Source of the DNA: Sanderia malayensis
Taxonomy: Eukaryota > Cnidaria > Scyphozoa > Semaeostomeae > Pelagiidae
DNA length: 64,000 nt
Assembly (NCBI GenBank): GCA_013076295.1
Contig: RQOL01000618.1
Coordinates: 3,782,001 to 3,846,000, forward strand
Direction: 5' to 3'
Of this stretch, positions 11,996 to 24,400 are shown one piece after another (position 1 is the first letter of the stretch; each line of letters opens with the position of its first letter). The position numbers and the translations under genes are program-made. Below the pieces are notes generated by a model that was not told where the DNA came from, did not search any database, and worked only from the letters and a program-made list of their open reading frames with translations.

Positions 11996-12685
11996 GTGGA
12001 CTATAATATGTTTTGTTTTGTCTGAGCTTTCTCGCAAAACAAGGCAAGGGTCACTAAAGAAAAACTTGAGGATCGAAAATGTAAGAATATTGGGCTTTGG
12101 CAAAAATGTTGTATTCCATTAGACTTACAAAAGATTGAGAGCCTTGAGTCTTCGCATTTCTGCAGCGTTGAATGATAAAGGGTGGGTATTTATTTGGACA
12201 AGCCATGGTCGTTGCGAGCGAGCAAATTAAAGTCAATCGCATCGCAGACGACCACGTGCGCTCCGAAGCGGCCTATTTTGAACTCTGGGGTGGGCGTGGG
12301 GTTGTTTGTTGAATTGGAGTGAAGGAAAGAGGGCTCGAAGAAGCTAATAAGGCAAGCGACAGAAAAGAAAGAAGTCATGTAAATTCAAGCGATTACTCAC
12401 AAGTAAGTGATAAAATAACACATCAATTACAATTTTATGTTTTTCTTTTATGAGTGTCCGGTAACCGATTTCAAGGGGTAAAAATAGGCCATTAGGCCCA
12501 TTCTTTTAATATTCAATGCTGTATTCAATGGGGCTTTCTGGTCTTTTAAAGCGATAAATTTTTGCAATTACTTGATCAGATTAATTTCTTGTCTCAACGT
12601 TGGAAGAGTCATTTTCAAAGTAGCTTTTTCCGTTATCATCTCACCGATTGTGTTTCATCAGCGGGCATATTTTCCCAGGCCGGTT

Positions 12686-13985
12686 TTACGTGCAACCACA
12701 ACTGTCCACAATCATACCTTTAATGGACGTCATCTTGAAGGAATTGCCAACTTTTAGGATCACAGACAAACTGCTGCTTTTGGTAGCCGAGCAATGGAAG
12801 TTTACCTTTTTGTTTCCTCTTGATTTGCGATTATATCGGTTTATTATGTCCACTCTGTCCGATGTATGCATGCTGTGTGTGCCACAAGTGCCACTACAAA
12901 CGTATGCGTTGAATGTTCGAGGTTCCATGATTATATGATCCAAGCCAATGTCTCTGAAGTTTATCACCAAAGGCTGCCTGCAACAATTCGACTTTGCTCC
13001 ACCTTGGCAATCTGCATTTCGCTGCCTGCGTACTTTGGCCCCGACTTTCAATGTCTCAATTGACAAGCGTGGTATTTCATGCGCTAATTTGTTGGTGCGA
13101 CTCCCAGCAACATGCAACTCGATGTTTACGGTGTCTTGTGAACGCCGTCTGTGTAACAACAGAATCATGAAGCTGATTGCATTCAGATGCTTCAGCGCGC
13201 TGAAACATGCCCAACCTTTGTCCCCTTGTTTCCATTCAAACTTCGTGGCCGCAATTTTGCTGTGATAGATTCTGACTCCTTTCACTTTCACACTAATAGA
13301 TGCAGATGCCATCTGCTTGTTTTGCATGACATTTGTCGGCAGGCAGAAACTCGCACTCGTTATGCTTTGCCTGGCGCTGAAGAAATGTTTCGGGATGCTG
13401 AATTCAAAATCTCCTCCGTTGATTTTCTTATTTGGAACTTAAAATGTAAAGAACAGAAACACGATGTGTTATTGGTTTGCAAAAGGGACTAATAACCTTT
13501 TACATCTCCTACACCCCTCAGGGTATAAAATAAGCCCACACCCCTGCCTTAACTGTCTGATTTAAGTATGTTTTTATGTTATGTTAGAGTAGATAATTTC
13601 ATATATACCCACCATGCTCAGCAAGAAATGTTGTAAATTCGCGCTCTGAAGTCTTGTCTTGATTCTCTTTACGACGCACCAATGCTTGCTCGTAACTTTG
13701 CCTCACTTGCTTGGGGATGGTGGCTTGCATGTTCAATGGCGATGGCGAAGATTTTAGGTTAGGGTGGGCGACTTTGCTATGTTGAATCCCAGCTCTTTTC
13801 TCTCCGAGGCCTCTTATCAGCTTCTCTTTCAACTTCATAATGCTGTCATTTGTTTTCACTTTCCTGTGCTGAGAACGGCCATGAACACTGCTGCCCTGTT
13901 GTTGGCTCGTTGCACTTGCGCCTCGCATCAAAAAGCCAAACCATATTCCGCAGAAAAGCAAACAAACGTGAACCATTTTTTCCAC
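12686..13985 (-). CDS. lefty: Lefty/antivin-like TGF-beta superfamily ligand
   Basis: Two exons, 13985-13613 and 13437-12686, join in phase 1 and encode 374 aa. Residues 1-25 form a signal peptide (MVHVCLLFCGIWFGFLMRG core). A prodomain of about 240 aa follows, and an RRQR furin-type site at 261-264 releases a 110-aa C-terminal domain. That domain has CCRQ, an E-P-x-x-F-x-A-Y-x-C-x-G-T-C segment and a terminal C-G-C-T, giving eight cysteines. The usual Cys-Cys pair is reduced to HC, so the cysteine that links TGF-beta dimers is absent. Lefty proteins lack this cysteine and carry CCRQ, and they act as secreted Nodal antagonists. The main alternatives are a GDF3/GDF9-like or lineage-specific ligand, since these also lost the cysteine. 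The TGF-beta call is near certain; the Lefty call is moderate. Confidence 0.85.
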
Positions 13986-15551
13986 TCGATGAGCAATCGG
14001 GCAATTTCCAATCTGCTATTAGAATCAAAGTTAACAATTCGCTAATGTTCCTTGAAGCGCCACTGCCAACTGAAAAATGGGAAGCAGTGTAATGTGTTAT
14101 TATAACAGCAAGGTACACGTCACTACGAATTCTTTAGCCAGTCAGTAATTTCAGAACCATTGTCTATCTGTCGTCTGTCTGTATGTTATCATTGTATTAT
14201 TCCACCCTGTCCACGCCAATAATTAAGTCATTAAGGTTTTCTTATTCCAAGCAATTTTTGCTGCAATTCTTCCCTTAATAGAACACTAATTTGGGGTATT
14301 ATTTTGCTGAAAATTGTTTTGCAATTTTTTGCGCAATTTTAATCATTTGCGCAAGTCATTCATTTCATTTCAATCAAGTATGCATCGAAGGAAGAATCTT
14401 TTGTTAATTCAATTTTTGTAATGGTGGGTCTTAGGATGTATCAATAGGCTAGGGTGATGGGTCTTAGGATGTATCAATAGGCTAGGGTGAATTAAAGTAA
14501 ATGAACGGATATAAAAGTGGCGAAACGCCAGTGGACTGGGCAAACTAAATATAGATACAGATATTCCTCCAATCATATCGGAGCAATGCAAAGTTTATGT
14601 GATCACTTGGAGAAAAGGAAGCAGACGCTGCACCTTGTGATCACTTTGCTTGACCTCTATCTGCGCATGTTTGAATTGAGTTGAATTGCCATCTATTTTT
14701 AGATGCTGTCCCTTTATATCCGTTCATTTACTGGACACGCATTTTCAATGAGAATTCCAGGGGAACATCGCTGGCCTCAACTTCGTGATGAATATGAATT
14801 CAGAATAATAATAATCAGACAATTGACAGAGATCATTGAGCTATTAAAAACAGGGATATATTTTCATGCCCAACTATGTACAAATAAAAATTAAACTGAA
14901 GCTGGCCTGAGCATGACGAAAGTGTTGGAAATGTTGAAAATTATTAAGCACAGGGCTTTGATGTAGCTACCAAGTTCAAAAGATATGGCCGATTTCTGGA
15001 GGGTGAGTGGTTTCTGGAGTGAGGGCATCATTCGCACTCTGGATTATCTTATATCTAATATGAAAGCGATTGATTATTTTTTGTTTTTTTGTTTTGAGAG
15101 GAAATATCAATCTTAGGGTAATCTGTTTGTTTTGTTTCCTTTATCTCCGGCTTTTACTGTTATGCATGTCTCTGTAATATTCAAGTTGATTGCGGAAAAA
15201 TGCACAGTTATTTCTGATATGAAGCTGCAAAATGAATTTATTCAAAAATTTATAAAAATATTTATCTACATTCTTTAATATATAAAACTTTATTTTATTA
15301 AAAATACATCAAAATTCAAGACAAAAGTCATCTAATTATATTTTCATATTTGCTGTGTCACATTTTGTAGCAAAACTTCGATATTTTACGTCCAACTTTA
15401 GTTGCTCACCAAGGAACTAATCGAAATTTAATTGAAACGTTTTCAGATGCGATGCCACACACGTCATTCTTGTGTTATTGCGAAGGCGCATTTCTTGCAC
15501 AGATCGGACTGCGCATCATTTTTGTGCCACTGAGAAGGAGTCTATTACAAA
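13986..15551. other. Intergenic region, Lefty-like promoter side
   Basis: This separates the IL-17-like stop from the Lefty-like start; both genes are on the minus strand. It contains a 33-bp direct repeat (two copies at 14426-14489) and a perfect 20-bp inverted repeat (14496-14515 and 14713-14732). No gene is seen. Confidence 0.4.
14426..14732. repeat. 33-bp tandem duplication next to a 20-bp inverted-repeat pair
   Basis: gggtcttaggatgtatcaat recurs exactly 33 bp apart (14426 and 14459). Immediately after it, agtaaatgaacggatataaa at 14496-14515 is the exact reverse complement of 14713-14732, giving a 237-bp MITE-like unit. No target duplication is seen. Confidence 0.55.
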
Positions 15552-17004
15552 TCACCGACGTTCTTTCACGTATCCGATTGTAACATCTTTCATTCCTATT
15601 GAGTGCATAACTCCAATTGTATCGTGGCACTTTCTCGTCACATACACTTGTCTCACAACTATTGGTTTGCATTTGATGTGACATTTGTTAAGGGGGCAGC
15701 GAGCTTGTCTGATTATCACAGGTGTCCGCTGGTCATCTCTGTCCGAGTGGTCGAACTCAAACGGACAATGTCTGGACTGCTTTAATGTTTCATAACTGTC
15801 AGTGATCTGTTCAATGCCTCCTTCTAGGACAATATGATTGTTCAAGACGTTGCCAAGTACAACTTCGGGTTGTGTGACCTGCAAAACTTCACCGCGACAG
15901 TTTTTTATTTTCTGTGGTTGGGGTCGTGCCTCTACGGAGTGTTTCAGCAACATAGCCAGCATTACCAAAACGCTCATCAGTATCTGCAAAGGAATATAAA
16001 ATAGATAAGTGGTCTTGAACTGGTCTTGGATAAATGATGTATAATCAACGGCTTTCGTTTCAATGCAATCATGTGACATCATAAGATCAATTATCAATTA
16101 CTATATACATATATATATATTTACCCGATCATTACTCATCTTATGTAATTATATCCCTAATTGCTATAAAACCTTTTCATTGATAATTTAATATATTAAA
16201 TTTAATAGGAATTGTTAGGCTGGGTCATGTTAATATCTAACATTGATATTTGGCCTCCAAAAGTCTTTTCAACTCAGGTTATTCAAAAGGATATCGGTCA
16301 GAATCTATTTTTTGAATATTTATTAATTTGACATGCTAATACACGTATTTTTTCATAAAGCACCTATAAGAAATTGCTTTATAAGAAATGTACTACTGTA
16401 AACTTAGTATTGTATACTAAGTTGCTCTGAAAAAACTTTTTTAAAAGAAAAGCGTGCTCCATGTTATATTACATAATTCGTTTTTGTGTTTTCAAAGAGA
16501 GGCTGCATTGTGAAGTTTTCATGTCCAAACTTAACTGCGCTACTGGCTGGAAGAATTTTGGCGAACGATTTCGCAATGATAAAAATTGTTTCCTATTGCT
16601 AAAATTATAATGCTATTGCATTTCCTAAATCGAAGATGCTGGCAATTATGATATTCCGTTGTTTACTTTGCTGATCCGATAAAGTGGCTCTCGCATTTGA
16701 CGTAATTCGTAAAGAATTATTCTAGGAAAATCACATGGGCGTGAAAATCGTTTTGTGCTTAAACAATCGCCGGGTTGAGAACTTTTCAATGACACAATTC
16801 ATTCGCCGTACAAACAAATACGAACTCCGAAAGCACAATAACTCAACGAAGCACATACACAATATCTTGAATTTTTCAAAACATTTAATTTAATTTCTTG
16901 GATGTAATTCGTTTCGAGATGGAATTCGAATGTACCAAGAAAGATGACTGGAGAAAGCGAAAAAATTTATAAAAAATAAAAATACTCACAATTTGCAATT
17001 GCAT
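15552..17004 (-). CDS. IL-17-like secreted cytokine candidate
   Basis: A 15-nt first exon (17004-16990, MQLQI) joins in phase 0 to 15983-15552, giving 148 aa, the size of IL-17 ligands. Residues 1-24 form a strong signal peptide ending at VEA. The core CPFEF...DDQRTPVIIRQARC follows the IL-17 pattern (S/C-P-W/F, then D-x-x-R-x-P-x-x-I-x-x-A-x-C). It is followed by a second Cys and a P-(I/V)-x-x-(R/Q)-x-(V/I)-x-V-x-R segment as in the family. The mature region has six cysteines. The usual C-terminal G-C-T-C-V is replaced by IGYV, so the standard disulphide pairing cannot form unchanged. IL-17 homologues are secreted inflammatory cytokines known from tunicates and molluscs. An unrelated cystine-knot protein is the alternative. 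Confidence 0.6.
16336..16400. repeat. Decayed fragment of the 11.2-kb palindrome family
   Basis: acacgtattttttcataaag followed by two tataagaaat motifs matches the outer arm of the element at 11177-11567. It lies within the intron of the IL-17-like gene. Confidence 0.4.
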
Positions 17005-17132
17005 TTTGTTTATTTTTCGTTGATTATCTGATTTGATTTTGTTGTAGAATTGTCTTCTACTTGAAACTTTTGATTATTTTCTGATTACCGACGGTAGGAA
17101 CTCTAAGTTACATCTGGAGCCATTTCTGCCCC

Positions 17133-17142
17133 TATTTATATA
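17133..17142 (-). promoter_or_regulatory. Candidate TATA box of the IL-17-like gene
   Basis: On the minus strand the sequence reads TATATAAATA, about 130 bp upstream of the ATG at 17004. That would place a start site near 17110 and leave a 5' UTR of about 100 nt. A TATA box suits an inducible cytokine gene, but no transcript start is known. Confidence 0.45.
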
Positions 17143-18000
17143 TGGTTGAATGGCGGGGGCCAGTTTTGCAACCAGCTAGTTTCAATGGATAATGGATAAA
17201 ATTTGATCATCTTTACAAATGCTCATCATTTTGAAAAAGAAACTTCTTTCAATATACAATTAGTTTCGGGCCCATTCAAGAGCTGCCGTTTGATGCAAGG
17301 GGGTAACGTGTTTCAAAGTTCACATCTCGCTATCTTATGTAAATGTGAATTTGGTTGTTGATTTCAATCTTGTTTATTCGATTTGTCAACCGTGGCACAC
17401 GAGTAGAAACATGGCCACAATTATGGCCTATCGATTTTGATTTTCAACAAAGTTCTACAAATTCAGTTGTTGTTGTTTTGGAGCTGAGTATAGACAACAG
17501 CGCCAGAACAGCTTTCATCTCCCCCCAGGTCTCAGATGATTGATTTCCTATATTTCCCGTTTCATGGGAGACAATGCCGGGTCTTTAAGATCACGGGCTT
17601 GTTCATTTGATCACATTACGACAAGAGAATTTTTTTCATTTCAGTGGGGCATTGTCTACGAAGAAAGGATGCGAAATTCCATTCCTTGCTCGTAACATGA
17701 CTAGTATTCCAAAAGTAGATGCTCGTTCTAACCAGTTACACCTCCATTAATCGCTTTTGTCCACTCGCAATGGCCCAAGCAGGAACAAAGATGCTATTTT
17801 AGAACCCACGTGGTGTTAATAGTAAATTCTTTTTCAAATTATGTTATAATGCGGGCTATTTCTGTTCCCTGCGACCTTGCATTAAATTACATAGGGAGTG
17901 GGAAGCTCTACTTCTTTAAAGTGGTGTAAGCTACACACCCAAACTCATCCAACACGTATGGTATTTTCTGATGGTTTTTCGAATAGCGGGGATTTATCGA

Positions 18001-18223
18001 ATGTGTCACATTGTACCTGTTGTGACACAATGTGACACATAAGCGTAGGCTTTGCATCCCAGCCTCGTATCCCACCGTTTTTCCGCTTCGCCTCTCACTC
18101 AAATACTGTATGCATCATAGTGCTATAATCAAGAACGATTTCGTCAAGTTTAGTCACCTATTCTGGTTATTTGCTTATCTGGCACTTTTCATGCAAAGTC
18201 TGGCCAGACTTTACATGAAAAGA
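18001..18223. repeat. Two short palindromes
   Basis: atgtgtcacattgt (18001-18014) is the exact reverse complement of 18027-18040, with a 12-bp loop. At 18186-18223 a 38-bp near-perfect palindrome centres on tctggccaga. Either could be a hairpin or a dyad binding site; their function is unknown. Confidence 0.5.
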
Positions 18224-19089
18224 CTTTGCACCGTTGGTACGAATTGGTACGTTGCATGCCAATTCACAAGTCTTCTTCGCGTGACACTTTTTAACGCATG
18301 CTCAACCCCAGCCGACTTCAAGTTGACCTCGATTCGCGCACAACTCCCTTTCGTTTACACAGTTGAAATTATTTTCGCTGTAAAAAAATGGAACCTGAAG
18401 TCAACTTGAGTTATTCTATTGCTTAATTCTTTCCTAATTTTGTTTTCTTGTTACCCAAATGTTTTTCCACCTGGGTTTGCGACGAGCTGAATTTGCAAGA
18501 CCCCTTTTTTGAACCCATTTTTCAGTGGGGTTTTCTTAACTTTGAGTGTGCTCAATTTGACCAGGTTTGCACAAAATATGAATCCTGGATCATGGGCAAA
18601 CTGGTTTGAACCTGGGAAGAAATTTGTCATGTAAAAACGACCACGATTAACCACCACTGTCAAAAACCCATTTTGGTGGGTCGATCAGAGTTTTAGGGTA
18701 CTTACATCATTGTAGAGTATAAGGGTTAAAATTCTAAATTTCATTTCACTGAACCTTTTAGAAGGCATCAACCAGAGACATTAAGCCATTTTACTTGCAA
18801 CTGACAAATTTGTTAACGATGAAGTCGCCAATTCAAAGCTTAGAAAACGTTTTGTGAAAACCCAGATTTAGCAACCAATGTGGTTAAAAATATTTCCCAC
18901 TACCCTCCCGATGTAACCAATGAATAACACCTGCTGGTAAAATGATATTAATGTTATCTTTTGGCGAAATGTTTTATGTGCCAAGCATACAGAGCTGAAA
19001 CTCTTTATAATGCTTTTACTTTGACTTTAAGCATCTAAAAGACTTGGGCAATAAAGACCATCTTCATTATCTTGTAAACTAAAAGACAT

Positions 19090-19215
19090 TCTTATTTCTT
19101 ATCTCAGATTTTAGTTCTTATTTACAGGTTCTTAGTTCTTCTTTGCAGATTCTTAGTTCTTTTTTTACAGGTTCTTATTTCTTATTTACAGGTTCTTAGT
19201 TCTTATTTACAAGGT
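19090..19215. repeat. Minisatellite with 'ttcttatttacagg' units
   Basis: About five imperfect units of 24-30 bp contain ttcttagttcttatttacagg variants. Each unit holds a pyrimidine tract ending in ACAG, which resembles a splice acceptor. No exon follows. Confidence 0.6.
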
Positions 19216-21436
19216 GCGCAACTCATGAAGAAACAGTCCATCGATTCTTGTTCTTGCCAGTTTTTGATACTTTCGCCCACCTTTTGTCCCTATACCCTTA
19301 TCAGTTATCACGTTTTACATGTTGAACTATAATACGATTGTGTATATGCTTTTCATATTACGCATCATGTTGGTATGTTTGGAACGTTGAACCCATTGTT
19401 CAGGCATTGTTAAATTTACCATTCATTCGCCAAACCGTCTTTGTCTCTCTATTTGCAAGGAATGATTGAGATCTTCGAATGCCCTGGATATCCAGGGGTT
19501 TTCTGAAAGAACGAAAATTTCCTGAATGGAGTTGTAATTATTGTGTTCCACCCCAAAATTTTCAGCATTGCACTGTGTCAATAGCGCATTTCATAATCCT
19601 GAGAATATTGCAAGGGCATTTTGTCAATTCATTCGGGACCCTATTTAAAGGAATCATTAATATTAAATATGATTTGATTTCAGAACACTCTTTGCCCTTT
19701 CTTTTCTGACACCATGCACTACTTTATTTCATGGTTATTGCACTGCAACAATTCGGATTGTTACCCTGCAAGACCATGTCTTGATAATGCTTTGTCTGGT
19801 GTTTGTCTGCGGAATAAAGTAATGGAATTCCTCGAGAATGACACAATTCTACAACGACAAGCTACGCACACGGAGTTCTCATACAGAACAGTCTATTTTT
19901 CCTTTTATCTGAAAACTGAAACGACATGCAATTCTAATGACATAATTTTTCATTTTGCATGGTATTGTAGTTATGTAATAAATGAACTTTCTATCTGCAC
20001 ATGCCCATTAAAGGAGACGAAAGCATTGCGGGCTAATCTGAATTAATCGTGCGTTGTTTACTTAACGCGGAAATTTTTTCCATGGACCAGGAACAATGTT
20101 GTAATTTATAATTATAGATTTGGACATTTTTTTTATTGCAAACCGAGTCAAGACAATATGGGAAATGCAAGCAGAATGTTGAAAAATTCAGCTTCAATTT
20201 CTATCTGTTTATTTTTGTAGTTTTTAATCTGCAATCTGCAATACCCCAAGGATTCCACCGTGATTAGGGCTTCTTTTCTCATCACACACCGTAAGCACAG
20301 CACTATTACCTTTCCAAGCTTGGATAGTGTGCGCAAAGGATGTCTTGTCAAAGAGAGTGACTTTGAATAGTTTTGGTAGATTCAGAGAAAGATTTCTCAT
20401 CTAGATTTTTTCAACAAAAGGTAGCAAGAATAGGAAACTTTCCAATTTATGCCTTCTTGAAGTATCAATCTGCTAATGACTTGAATTGAAGCATTTACTT
20501 TTGCATAATTGGTTTCATAGATCAAAGCTTTTTGAGTTTTTTATACATTTCTTTTTACGCAAAAATCTCTTTTATAAGAGCATCCAGGCTTTATTTACCA
20601 ACGAAATAAAAACAAGCTTGTGCAACAAACTCTAATAAAATTAACAAATTGTGATGCATTTCTGCACAAACATTAGTAATCCTTAGTCATAAACCGTGCA
20701 ACTGAAAAAGACTTTCATTTCACTTCAGGTCTTTTTGTATAAGGATCCTGTGACTGTCCATTCAAGTTGGAGGGGGTGGGGGACACTGTGTCTATTTAAT
20801 ATCAAGACTGACCTCCGCAGATCTAATTTTGTCCAAATAATTGTAAATTTTAATTCCAATTATAGCCGAATGGTACTCTTTTGTGTTCAAAGTCCCCCCC
20901 CCCCCGCCCCTTAACTTACCGCAGTCAATAAAAGGTTCATGGCTCATAACCCACGATTCCATGAAAGATGGTTCGTTCATGATATAGGTTCGCGTGTCAT
21001 GACGATAATAATGATGATAATATCAACTATTTACATAAAGTGTTTGTATATTATAATGCATTTTGAACAGAGATATATGTTCTGTATGCTATTGTTTGGA
21101 AATACTATTACGATTTTCTCTCGATGGTTGTTAGGGAATGACGTAAGCGTTCATTCTTCGCCTTGTTTTTAACTAATGTTTTTTTCACAGCAATTTCCCA
21201 GAAGCATTCTCCCAAGTCTTATATTAAGGAATAGATTAATACAGCTTTAGCCTTAATATAACGAATTTAAATAACTTTAGAATTAAGCGCATTTTACTTT
21301 GAACTACTTTGTTGTTTATGACATGCGGCCTAATCACTTCGCGTTATAACAAACAAGTTTTTGTTGATTCCCTTCAAATCTTCTCACATCATTTGCATAT
21401 TGAGTTTATGTTGCATAGTGCATATTGTAAATTCAT

Positions 21437-24400
21437 TCATCTGTCGCGTTTCTCCGCCAACTCCGCCGTATGTACATTCGACGCATGCGTAGTATGATTA
21501 GCATTTGTCTGCTGCTCCCAGCTGGAATCTTCACCACGGTGACTCTTACCCAGGGATAATGGTATATCATAGGCCATTGCTATCTTCGACAAGTGATCAT
21601 CGGCCACGCCATGGATTCTCCTCTCTTGAACCGACACCATCTCGGCGTCCACCATACCGCCGCCGCCGCTACCAAACAACCGCCGCTCCTGCCTCTCGTT
21701 ACTTGACGTCGTCATGGCTACGTCATCAACATCCATTTCACCAGGGTAGCGATCTAGTATTCGCTCGATGGCGAATACCGGGTCGCCCTGGCAACGCTCG
21801 AGCATTCTCTTCAGTGTGCGCATGGATTGCTTTGGGAATAAACGCGCCAACATGTCTAACGGATTTTTCTTGTTTCCCTTCAGATGATGACTCGCTTCCA
21901 TGCTCATCAGCATGCGCCGCATTTGATCGACTGGCTTTGCGTCAGATCGAGGCTCCCCTGCATCCAATCGAGAATTGTACCATGGAGGTTGCTGTCTCAT
22001 TGTGCAGAATCGATCATGACAACATGCCTGCTGCTTTGAGCTAGTTGACGTTGGGCATGGCTGAAAACTTGACAGTCGTTGTGATGCAAACATTTCAGAA
22101 GGAGGGTAAGCTGAAATATATGATCACTTTATTTATTTATTTGTTTATTACTATCTTCAGCTTTTGTCAGACTTCTTCTGGGTATTTCCTGAGTCGTCAA
22201 CGTATGGATTATCCCATTTTTAGATGATGAGTCTAAATTAATTACAAACATTGCTTTACATTCTCTCAACAGACCATAGTGCGAAATTTTAGCAAATATC
22301 TTTAGCCTAAGCCCATTTGATTTGAATATAGCAGCCTCGCTCTGAGATACTAGCCTCGTTCTTGTCCATCTCTATCAATAACTCAGTATTTCAACTAAAA
22401 CCGCCTCAAGCTCACGTACCAACCGCATTCAATGATAGCATTAGTAACTAAATGATAAAGCATCATAGCTTCATACCTCGTGTTGGAGCTGGTGCACCAA
22501 CAGGCGGCTGGAATGCTGATTCCAAATGTCGTGGTAGAAATCTGTTAGCCCGGTAGTAATAATTCGCTTCGGCTGTGTTGTGTGTTGCATAGAATGGAAT
22601 CCCTGAAAACAATTAAGGTCACTTTACTACTACCACTACATATAGTTGAATTTCAGTCATCTTTGCTTTCGCGCGAAAATGAGAGGATTTAATTTGTCGA
22701 CTACGCCATCGTCACCTGTAATCGCGCATGAATTATTTTAAACTACCGCTGTTCACGGCAGCGTATTTCAATCCTTCATTAAACAGTACTAATTAAATAG
22801 AGTTGGTAACAATTTGCGCCAGCCAGCAAAGTTAAAATATCAATTGTTTTGTGAAGCAACTAAAATAACTTTTAGAACTACAGCTTGTTTAAAGGAACTA
22901 CTAGAACTACTAGAACTACTACGGCTTAAAAATGAGAAAATTTACAAACTAGGCCTCCAATGCAGCCCAAAGGCTTTGTATTAGAAAGTGACTTCAATAC
23001 CCTATATTGTATTCATATATTCAATCATTAATGTTTTGTGTTTTGCTGATAATTTCATTTCTATGCTGTTATCAATCAGAGACGCCCCACCAGGCCACAA
23101 CAAAATCTTTAACCTCTCTGGACTCGGTTTTCCGAGTGGGAGAAGTCGAAAGCGTAGTCGTTCGGGACTCATCTCGGAAATACGAGAGACTTGCGAGACT
23201 TTCTTTCAACTTCTCGGGAGTCGGTTTTCCGAGTCTTGGGAGAGGTCGAAAGCGTAGTCGTTCGGACTCATCTCGGAAAAACGAGAGACTTGCGAGCCTG
23301 GCGCCCGAGAAGTCGGAGAGTGGGCTTTTAATGCGTCACAAACAATGGCCTTTGTAATAGGCCTTTTGAGCATACCTGCAGTTAATGGCCGAGTGTAAGG
23401 TATGGATGGCTGAGTTGCTTCTCCCAATAACGCATGCGATTTCGAAACTGGTGACTCTTGTCTTATTCTGGGTGATAGTTCTTCGCTGCTTCCTGTGAAT
23501 TGAAACAATGTATTCGGGTTAGATGTTTCGTATTTTCGTAAAAACAAATACCATCAGCCACAGCGAGGCCGTAAAATTATCGCGCTGTTTCATCGTTATT
23601 TCTGCGTATTGACATTGATTGTTTACAACATAAAAGAACCGTTACGGATCAGTGAGGTCTGACGTGTTCGATCTGAAATAAAGCTGTGACGCTTTGAGTT
23701 TGTGAAATCTTTGAAAGCTCTGACGCAATGGATCTGAAAACTTGCACTGATCAGATTTTTACCTTGAATGACCCAGGGAGATTTGATGTCTTGGAGAGTG
23801 GAAAAGTAATCGTATATCAAATGAAGTAATCAAAGTTATACCCACTTAAATACCCAAGTAAATGTGGAGCATTTTAATTTCTTTATATTCAAAGGTGGAA
23901 AATTGTTAGTTATCGCCGAGAGGCTGTGGAAATAGCGCTAATCCCTCACGTTTGGGTCTCGAACCACAATTCATTGTCCTCAGAGAATGGGTGTTTGATT
24001 TTAGGCCGTGTGCTGTGGCCATCTGGACGTCGTTTTTGAAGAGATACAAAAAGATTAGTCATTGCCTGTATTGACTTTAGTTAGTGTGTGATCTGGTGGA
24101 ATAATGGAATACATGAGAAGGGAAAATATCAATTTTCAAAGGCTGCGTTAGTATCTTCCAGATGGCGATAAGCGATTAGCCTGCTATTGTAGGTGAATCA
24201 AGCTGCCATGTATCTCGCTATTGTCGTACGAAAAACATCCCAGCATCTCAGATTCATCTAATTTACGCCTGCCTTGCCGAACAAAAATGTCTTGCTGCTC
24301 TGGATGTTATTATTAGGCGATTCGAGGGGGAATTATTACCACCGAGGCTTTCTTTGGATATTCAATTCAATAGGCCTAATAAGATTCAATGATTTGCCAA

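Larger units (their letters stand above)
17143..21436. other. Intergenic region between IL-17-like gene and DMRT
   Basis: No ORF here looks like a gene; several opposing frames of 60-125 codons lack recognisable motifs. It contains two palindromes near 18.0-18.2 kb and a minisatellite near 19.1 kb. The right end holds the DMRT 3' flank. Confidence 0.4.

Noticed and set aside
12190..12378. 62-codon ORF with a signal-peptide-like start (MTSFFSVACLISFF)
   Set aside because: It lies 300 bp downstream of the Lefty-like stop on the same strand, most likely in its 3' UTR, and no family or mature-peptide motif is seen.
19479..20046. Two consecutive plus-strand ORFs (76 and 110 codons)
   Set aside because: Different frames, no plausible splice junction joining them, no domain and AT-driven composition.
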